Assembly: GCF_036311985.1 (NCBI RefSeq)
Contig: NZ_JAZDCJ010000013.1
Source of the DNA: JAZDCJ01 sp036311985
GTDB lineage: Bacteria > Actinomycetota > Actinomycetes > Actinomycetales > Micrococcaceae
Strand: one strand, 5' to 3'
Length of the DNA stretch: 64,000 nucleotides
Below the pieces are notes generated by a model. That model ran no database searches, was not told the DNA's origin, and saw only the letters and a list, made by a program, of their open reading frames with translations. The position numbers and the translations under genes are program-made. Shown piece by piece: positions 58,865 to 64,000 of this stretch (positions within the stretch are counted from its first letter, which is position 1; every line of letters begins with the position of its first letter).

Positions 58865-60052
58865 TCACTCGTTGCGCCACAGCATGATCCGGGCCAGCGG
58901 ACGCCACTTCGGACGGAAGGCGTAGACGCAGGCCAGCCGCAACGAGGCCGACGCCGTATAGGCCTCGAGCCGCCCCGGATCCGCGCCCACCGCGTCCGAC
59001 ACGGAGAGCACGTGACGCCGCGCGGCGGCGGCCTCGCCGGCGTGCAGCGAGCCCTGGTCGACGCGCAGCACGAGGTGGGCCAGAAGGTTGCCGAGGTCGA
59101 GCTCACGCTCGGCGAGCGCGGCCGTGTCGAAGTCCAGCAGGCCGATCCGCCCGGTCGCCGCGTCGTAGAGCAACTGGCGCTCGTGCAGGTCGCGGTGGCA
59201 GGGAACGAGGGGCGCGGCGGCCCCGTCCTCGGCCAGTTGGCCCACAACCGACTCGACCCGGCGCTCCAGGTGCGCCCGTTCCGCGGCGTCGAGGCCGAGC
59301 GGGTCGAAGGCGGCCAGGTGCCCCGCCCAGTCGCGCAGCACGCCCGCCTCGCGCCGCGCGTCGTGCACGGCGAAGCCGCCGGGGGCCCGCTCGCCCAGGA
59401 GCCGGGGCCACGCCTGTGCCCAGGCGCCCCACGCGGCGTCCCATGCCCCGCTGCCCGCGAGGGCCGACAGCTCGCGGCCGGGCAGGGCGCTGAACACGAC
59501 GTGCCCGCCGCCGTGGCCGAGCACGCGCGGCGCGCCGAGCCCCGCCCGGGCGGCGAGTCCCGCCATGGTGTCGGAGACCCGGGCGACGGCGGGCGCCTTC
59601 CCCGGGCGCAACAGCTTCCGGTAGACGGTGCCTCCCGGTTCCGCCCCGGCCGCGGCCGCGGAGCCAGCCCTTGCCCCGGCCCCGGCGCCCGGCCCGGCGT
59701 CGGCCCGTGGCCCGGCAGCGGTCTCGCGCAGGACCGCGCGGCGTCCCCAGCGGTGCACGAGCAGCCGGGCGCCGGTACCGGGGGCGGCCAAACGGGGGCC
59801 GCCCGGGGCCGGGCGCAGGCGCGGGTCCTCGCCCGCGGGCAGGACCTCGATCCGGCCGTCCCGCACGCGGCCCGCGCGCAGGCGTCCTGCCGCGTCGGCC
59901 GCGTCGAACAAGAGCGTCCCGTCGGGGCGGGGCCAGGAACGGTCGACCTCGAGCACCTCCCCGGCCACCCGGACGCTGGAGGGCAGCGCGCCGGTCCGCA
60001 GGCCCGTACGCGCGCCCGGCCCCGTCCCGCCAGAGCCCGTCCGGGGGTTCAC
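58865..60052 (-). CDS. APH-family phosphotransferase, second of the pair
   Basis: It has 395 residues from a GTG whose GTGA overlaps the stop of the upstream kinase. The kinase fold is in the C-terminal two thirds: PLVPCHRDLHERQLLY (~276-291, catalytic Asp), GLLDFDTAAL (~300, metal-binding DFD) and LGNLLAHLVLR. The first ~120 residues form an extra domain containing GARLLVHRWGRR. It ends the four-gene overlapping run. Not a resistance gene on present evidence. Confidence 0.85.
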   Translation of the reverse strand: MNPRTGSGGTGPGARTGLRTGALPSSVRVAGEVLEVDRSWPRPDGTLLFDAADAAGRLRAGRVRDGRIEVLPAGEDPRLRPAPGGPRLAAPGTGARLLVHRWGRRAVLRETAAGPRADAGPGAGAGARAGSAAAAGAEPGGTVYRKLLRPGKAPAVARVSDTMAGLAARAGLGAPRVLGHGGGHVVFSALPGRELSALAGSGAWDAAWGAWAQAWPRLLGERAPGGFAVHDARREAGVLRDWAGHLAAFDPLGLDAAERAHLERRVESVVGQLAEDGAAAPLVPCHRDLHERQLLYDAATGRIGLLDFDTAALAERELDLGNLLAHLVLRVDQGSLHAGEAAAARRHVLSVSDAVGADPGRLEAYTASASLRLACVYAFRPKWRPLARIMLWRNE

Positions 60053-61275
60053 CGCAGCCCCGCCGTCGCCGCGAGGCGGACCCGGTCCACGACCTGTTCG
60101 GCCCAGTCCGCCCGGTTCTCCCGGAAGGGCTCGACGGCCCTCAGGAGCACGTGCAGTCCCGTCCAGGCGCGGAACGCACCGACCGCGGGCCGCAAGCGGG
60201 GAGCGCCCGCGCCATAGGCGGCGAGCAGTTCCTCCGACCGCTCCGTCCCGCGGCCGGCGAGGAGCTCGGACGCCGCGAAGCAGCCCAGGTCCCATCCGGC
60301 CGGCCCCAGTGCGATCCGGTCCAGGTCGATGAACCGGATCCCGTCCGGCCCGAGCAGGACCTGGTCCGCGGAGAAGTCTCCATGGACCACGCCGTGCGTG
60401 GACCTGTGCGCGGACCCGTCGTGGCGGGCGGCGGCGTCGAGCAGCGCCCGCGCGATCCGCCCCGCGGCCTCCCCCGCGCCGGGGACTACGGTGGAGACGG
60501 CGCGGACGGCGGCCGCGGCGCGCGCGGCGGGGTCGACGTGCCGGAACGGGTGGACGGCGCTGCGGTGCAGCCGGGCGAGGGCCTCGGCCGCCGCGTGGCA
60601 CGTCCCCTCGTCGGGCCCGGCGCCCTCCCCGGCCCAGTCTCCCCAGCCGTAGTGCGGATAGACGAGGGTCCTCGGGTCGGCGGATTCCCGGGGGACGAGG
60701 ACGGGCACCCCCTCCCGGTGCAGCCCCGCCACGAGCTGGGCCAGGGTGGCGCCGGCGCCGCCGTGCGAGCCGTGCGGTGCCGCGGCGGTCTTGGCGACCG
60801 CCCGCTGCTCCACCCCGGCGAGGACGCCCGGCGGCAGCTCCAGGACGAGCCGGCGCCACGGGTTGTAGTTCAGGACGTGCCCGCGGGGCCCGCCTCCGGC
60901 CTCGAGGAGCCCGGCCGCCTTGAGCGCGCGGTGCAGCCTCTTGTCCTCGCCGACGGGACCGGCCAGGAGCACGTGGCCGGGGGCTCCAGGGACCTCGAGC
61001 ATCGGCAGCTCGAGGCCGCGGCGCGCGGCGTGGTGGCGCAGCTTCCCGGCCTTCGCGGCGGCCCGGGGCGAGAAGCCGGCGATCCAGCGCGGACCGCCGG
61101 GGCCGTGGACGCGTCCGACGACGGAGCGGCCGGGCTTGTAGCGCAAGTGGTCGACTGGATGGCCGTCCGTGAGCGGGTCGAGGATCCCGCCGCCCGGGGC
61201 CTCGTCAAGGATCAGGCGCACGGCGGGCAGCAGGTGGGCACCGGCGGGGGCGCGACGCACGACGTCGACGCTCAT
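60049..61275 (-). CDS. APH-family phosphotransferase, first of the pair
   Basis: It has 408 residues. The catalytic loop is STHGVVHGDFSADQVLL (~299-315) and the metal site RFIDLDRIALGP (~321-332). Upstream the N-lobe has HLRYKPGRSVVGRVHG (~43-58), as in choline/aminoglycoside and maltokinase-like kinases. The ATG overlaps the ABC exporter stop by 4 bp. The acceptor is unknown; a sugar or glycolipid head group is plausible given the neighbouring glycosyltransferase. Confidence 0.87.
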   Translation of the reverse strand: MSVDVVRRAPAGAHLLPAVRLILDEAPGGGILDPLTDGHPVDHLRYKPGRSVVGRVHGPGGPRWIAGFSPRAAAKAGKLRHHAARRGLELPMLEVPGAPGHVLLAGPVGEDKRLHRALKAAGLLEAGGGPRGHVLNYNPWRRLVLELPPGVLAGVEQRAVAKTAAAPHGSHGGAGATLAQLVAGLHREGVPVLVPRESADPRTLVYPHYGWGDWAGEGAGPDEGTCHAAAEALARLHRSAVHPFRHVDPAARAAAAVRAVSTVVPGAGEAAGRIARALLDAAARHDGSAHRSTHGVVHGDFSADQVLLGPDGIRFIDLDRIALGPAGWDLGCFAASELLAGRGTERSEELLAAYGAGAPRLRPAVGAFRAWTGLHVLLRAVEPFRENRADWAEQVVDRVRLAATAGLR

Positions 61276-63308
61276 CGCCCGCCTCCTTCCCGCACGGACT
61301 GCCGGGGAATCCCCGCGGGTGCCACCGCAGCCTCAGCCGCGGGCTCAGCCGCGGCGCACGCGGGCACCGCTGCGGCACCCGGGGGCTCCGCCCCGTCGTC
61401 GTCCTCCCGCTGCCGCGCCACCCACTCGGAGAAGCGGCCGTCGCCGTCGGACAGCAACTGCTCCGGGGAGCCGTCGAGGACGATCCGCCCGCGCTCCATC
61501 CACAGGATCCGGTCCGCGGCCAGGGCGGTCGCGGCATCGTGGGTGATGCTGACCGTGGTGCGCCCCTCCGCGAGGCGCTCGAGGGCGTCCAGGACGTGGC
61601 CCGCGGACTCGGGATCGAGCCCCGTCGTGGCCTCGTCGAGCACCACGACGGCCGAGTCGCGCAGCATGGCGCGGGCGATCGCGATCCGCTGCCGCTGCCC
61701 GCCGGACAGGGTGCCGCCGCGCTCGCCGACGTGGGTGTCGTAGGCGTCGGGGAACTCGTGGATGAAGTCGTGGGCGTGGGCGCGCCGGGCGGCGTCCATG
61801 ATCTCCTCCTCGCCGGCGTCGAGCCGGCCGTAGCGGATGTTGTCGCGGATCGTCCCGTTGAACAGGACCGATTCCTGGGGCACGAGTCCCACGAGGGAGC
61901 GCAGCGAGGACAGCGTGATGCGGCGCAGGTCCAGCCCGTCGAGCGCCACGGTCCCGGCGCTCGGCTCCAGCAGGCGGTTCAGCAGCAGGGACAACGTGGA
62001 CTTGCCCGAGCCGGACGGGCCGATCACGGCGACCTTCTGCCCGGCGGGGATCACGAGGTCCACGCCCCGCAGCACGTCCTCGCCGCCGGCGTACCCGGCG
62101 CGCACGCCGCGCAGCTCGATCCGCCCGTCGGCGCGGGCCAGGCCGCGCGATCCCGGGCCGTCGGCGATGGTGACGGGCACGTCGAGGAGGTCCGCCACGC
62201 GCTCGCCAGACGCGGCCGCGCGGGCGATCCGTCCCGTGTACTTGGCCATGTCCCGCAGCGGCTTCATGGCCGTCTTGAGGTAGGTCAGGAAGATGACCAG
62301 GTCGCCCGGCGTCATGCCGCCGTCGAGGACGCGCCAGCCGCCGCCGAACAGGACCGCGGCGGTCGCGAAGCCGACGATCACGTCGGTGCGGCGCTCGAGC
62401 CCGGCCGCGAGCCGCTTGGCCTTGACGCCGTCCTTGAGGGTCTTCTGGTTCGAGCCTGCGAAGCGGCCCTCGAGCTCGCGCTCGAGCCCGTAGGCGTGGA
62501 CCACGCGCATGGCGCCGAGGCTCTCCTGGGCGATGTTCGCGAGCTGGCCCTCGCCCTTGCGCGTCTTGCGGGACGCGCCCGTGATGCTGGAGGTGCTGCC
62601 GCGGGACAACAGGGCGTAGGCGGCCGCGGCCACGACGACGACGAGCGCGAGCAGCGGGTCGAGCCAGAACATCACCCCGGCCATCGCGAGGAGCGTGACG
62701 ACGTTGGCCAGCAGCGGCAGCCCCGCGGTCACGGCGACCTCCTGCAGCTTGCCGACGTCGCCGACGAGGCGCTGTACCGTGTCGCCCGTCCGGGAGCCTG
62801 CATGGAACGTGCCGGGCAGGGCCTGGACATGGGCGAACACGCGCTGGCGCAGAGACGTCGCGACGCGGGAGCCGGCGAGCGCGAACGCGATCGTGGACAG
62901 GTAGTTGCACAGGGCCCGCAGCCCGACGACCACGACGACCGCCGCAGCGCAGGCCGCGAGGAGCTGCACCGTGGCGCCGGCGATCCCGTCGCCGAGGTCC
63001 GCCCCGAGGCTGCGCGTGACGGCATCGACCACGAACTTCACGGGCCACGGTTCGAGGACGCGGAAGGCGACCTCGAACAAGAGGGCCACGACGCCTCCGG
63101 CCATCAGACGGCCGTTGCCGCCCACGTGCGGGCGGAGGATGGCGAGGGTGCGGCGGAAGGCGCGGGGCTTGTCCGCCCCGCCCTTCCCGGGGGCCGGGGG
63201 CGCCTCGCGTGTAGGGTCCGGCGCCTCCGGCGTTCCGGGGCCGGACGACGCCGGGGCCCGGCCGAGGGTGGTCCCGGCGGCATCGCGCCGGGGTGCTTCG
63301 GTGCTCAT
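61272..63308 (-). CDS. ABC exporter, fused membrane and ATPase domains
   Basis: It has 678 residues from the ATG at 63308. A Pro/Gly-rich start (1-45) leads to the six-helix membrane domain (~65-350) and the ATPase. Walker A is VIGPSGSGKSTLSLLL (~421-436), the signature is GGTLSGGQRQRIAIARA (~525-541), and Walker B is VVVLDEATTGLDPES (~550-564). An Ala/Pro-rich tail follows. It overlaps the glycosyltransferase and kinase genes by 4 bp each, so it likely exports the product of this cassette. Confidence 0.92.
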   Translation of the reverse strand: MSTEAPRRDAAGTTLGRAPASSGPGTPEAPDPTREAPPAPGKGGADKPRAFRRTLAILRPHVGGNGRLMAGGVVALLFEVAFRVLEPWPVKFVVDAVTRSLGADLGDGIAGATVQLLAACAAAVVVVVGLRALCNYLSTIAFALAGSRVATSLRQRVFAHVQALPGTFHAGSRTGDTVQRLVGDVGKLQEVAVTAGLPLLANVVTLLAMAGVMFWLDPLLALVVVVAAAAYALLSRGSTSSITGASRKTRKGEGQLANIAQESLGAMRVVHAYGLERELEGRFAGSNQKTLKDGVKAKRLAAGLERRTDVIVGFATAAVLFGGGWRVLDGGMTPGDLVIFLTYLKTAMKPLRDMAKYTGRIARAAASGERVADLLDVPVTIADGPGSRGLARADGRIELRGVRAGYAGGEDVLRGVDLVIPAGQKVAVIGPSGSGKSTLSLLLNRLLEPSAGTVALDGLDLRRITLSSLRSLVGLVPQESVLFNGTIRDNIRYGRLDAGEEEIMDAARRAHAHDFIHEFPDAYDTHVGERGGTLSGGQRQRIAIARAMLRDSAVVVLDEATTGLDPESAGHVLDALERLAEGRTTVSITHDAATALAADRILWMERGRIVLDGSPEQLLSDGDGRFSEWVARQREDDDGAEPPGAAAVPACAAAEPAAEAAVAPAGIPRQSVREGGGR

Positions 63309-64000
63309 GCGGAGACCTCCTCGTCGACGATGCGCGGCGCCGCGGCCGGGAACGGATCGAGCCCGTCGAGGATGCGGTCCAGCACGCGGTCCCAGCCGTG
63401 GTGCTCCACGGCCTCGGCGCGGGCGGCCCGGGCCATCCCCTCCCGACGCGCAGGGTCGGCGGCCAGGGCGTCGAGCGCGGCGGCGAGGGCACCGGCGTCG
63501 GACGGCTCCACGAGCACCCCGGTGCGGCCGTCGTCGACGATGCCCGGCACCTGCCCGACGCGGCTGCCGACGACGGGCAGCCCCGCCGCGAGGTACTCGT
63601 AGATCTTCAGCGGCGAGAAGTAGGACTCGGCCTCGCTCGCTGCCGGGTAGGGAGCGGCCGCGAGCTCGGCGTCGCCGAGCAGCGGCCCGATCCGCTCCGG
63701 GGCGACGGCGCCCGTGAACTCGACGCGGCCCGCGGCGGCGGGACCGAGCGCCGCGGCCCGGTCCTCGAGCGCCCCGCGCAGGGGGCCGTCGCCGACGATC
63801 CGCAGGCGCCAGCGGCCGGCCGAAGCGGCCACGGCGTCGATCAGCGTCTCCACGCCGTGCCACGGCTTGAGCGTGCCGACGAAGACGACGGTCGGCACCG
63901 CGGACGGCGCGGTCCCGGTTCCGGGGCGGATCCGGTCCGTGTTGACGCCGTTGGCGACGACGCGGACGCGGTCGGCGGCCCCGACCGGCGCGTGGCCGCG
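63305..64000 (-). CDS. GT4-family glycosyltransferase (partial, cut by window edge)
   Basis: The C-terminal 231 residues of a retaining GT-B glycosyltransferase. VVFVGTLKPWHGVETLIDAV begins the donor-binding domain, LRIVGDGPLRGALE and YFSPLKIYEYLAAGLPVVGSRVGQVPGIV carry the nucleotide-sugar site (E-x7-E region). VANGVNTDRI upstream is the link from the N-terminal domain, which lies beyond position 64000. It overlaps the ABC gene by 4 bp. The donor sugar is unknown. Confidence 0.9.
   Translation of the reverse strand, partial: RGHAPVGAADRVRVVANGVNTDRIRPGTGTAPSAVPTVVFVGTLKPWHGVETLIDAVAASAGRWRLRIVGDGPLRGALEDRAAALGPAAAGRVEFTGAVAPERIGPLLGDAELAAAPYPAASEAESYFSPLKIYEYLAAGLPVVGSRVGQVPGIVDDGRTGVLVEPSDAGALAAALDALAADPARREGMARAARAEAVEHHGWDRVLDRILDGLDPFPAAAPRIVDEEVSA

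Noticed and set aside
58865..61275. Two APH-fold proteins as aminoglycoside-resistance genes
   Set aside because: The APH fold covers many small-molecule kinases. Their coupling to a glycosyltransferase and exporter, and the lack of any resistance-island context, argue against a resistance role.

Overview
The window is chromosomal DNA of a very high-G+C actinobacterium. It carries the final mycothiol synthase step (mshD), an actinobacterial GlnR regulator, PspC-type sensor kinases, a Nudix/phosphoglycerate-mutase MutT1 next to polyphosphate kinase, and RpoB/RpoC of Micrococcales type. Together these point to a Micrococcaceae-like organism (Arthrobacter/Kocuria relatives). That placement is inferred from gene content and protein signatures; no 16S gene is present. 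Most of the window is core chromosome. There is no integrase, transposase, CRISPR array or phage gene.

Region by region. 1-3.5 kb: a tripartite tricarboxylate transporter operon (tctC-tctB-tctA, minus strand). 3.5-11.2 kb: rpoB-rpoC, with a large hairpin in the gap between them. 11.4-16.5 kb: one 1,705-residue secreted protein made of six repeated modules, behind a long structured leader. 17-19.6 kb: a thiolase and a convergent membrane acyltransferase. 19.7-25.4 kb: the ribosomal block tRNA-Trp, secE, nusG, rplK, rplA, then a double-GNAT gene, then rplJ-rplL behind an L10 leader attenuator. 25.6-36.5 kb: an aminotransferase, a broken DUF559-type gene, a LuxR/PspC two-component system facing further PspC genes, ATP-type pfkA, ygfZ, a nitrobindin-like gene and small membrane proteins. 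36.8-42.3 kb: glnR, mshD, ppk, mutT1 and a small GNAT. 42.4-45.5 kb: an operon of a polytopic membrane protein, a YtrA-type GntR regulator and a DUF1648/DUF5808 protein, behind a perfect 13-bp-arm palindrome. 45.5-48.5 kb: thyA-dfrA and a gammaproteobacterial-type asd. 48.6-53.1 kb (minus strand): two MaoC dehydratases, an MFS transporter, murB and a decayed winged-helix gene. 53.2-55.4 kb: an ArsR-SulP unit with an operator over its promoter. 55.5-58.7 kb: a MinD-like ATPase coupled to a DUF2797 gene whose 5' end is disrupted by a 91-bp partial duplication, plus tRNA-Met and tRNA-Thr. 58.9-64 kb: an overlapping cassette of glycosyltransferase, ABC exporter and two APH-fold kinases, running off the right edge.

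How the parts work together. The rpoBC, ribosomal protein, secE/nusG and tRNA genes are growth machinery. thyA/dfrA, asd, murB, pfkA and aspC are central and cell-wall metabolism. glnR, mshD, ppk and mutT1 link nitrogen control, redox thiol synthesis, polyphosphate and nucleotide sanitation. The least explained units are the modular secreted protein, the GT-ABC-APH-APH cassette, the 42-45 kb membrane/GntR operon and the MinD-DUF2797 pair. Many genes overlap by 1-4 bp, and several promoters place the start codon at the expected transcription start (leaderless mRNAs). Strong hairpins separate most units, several of them carrying a shared GACGCCGG core.
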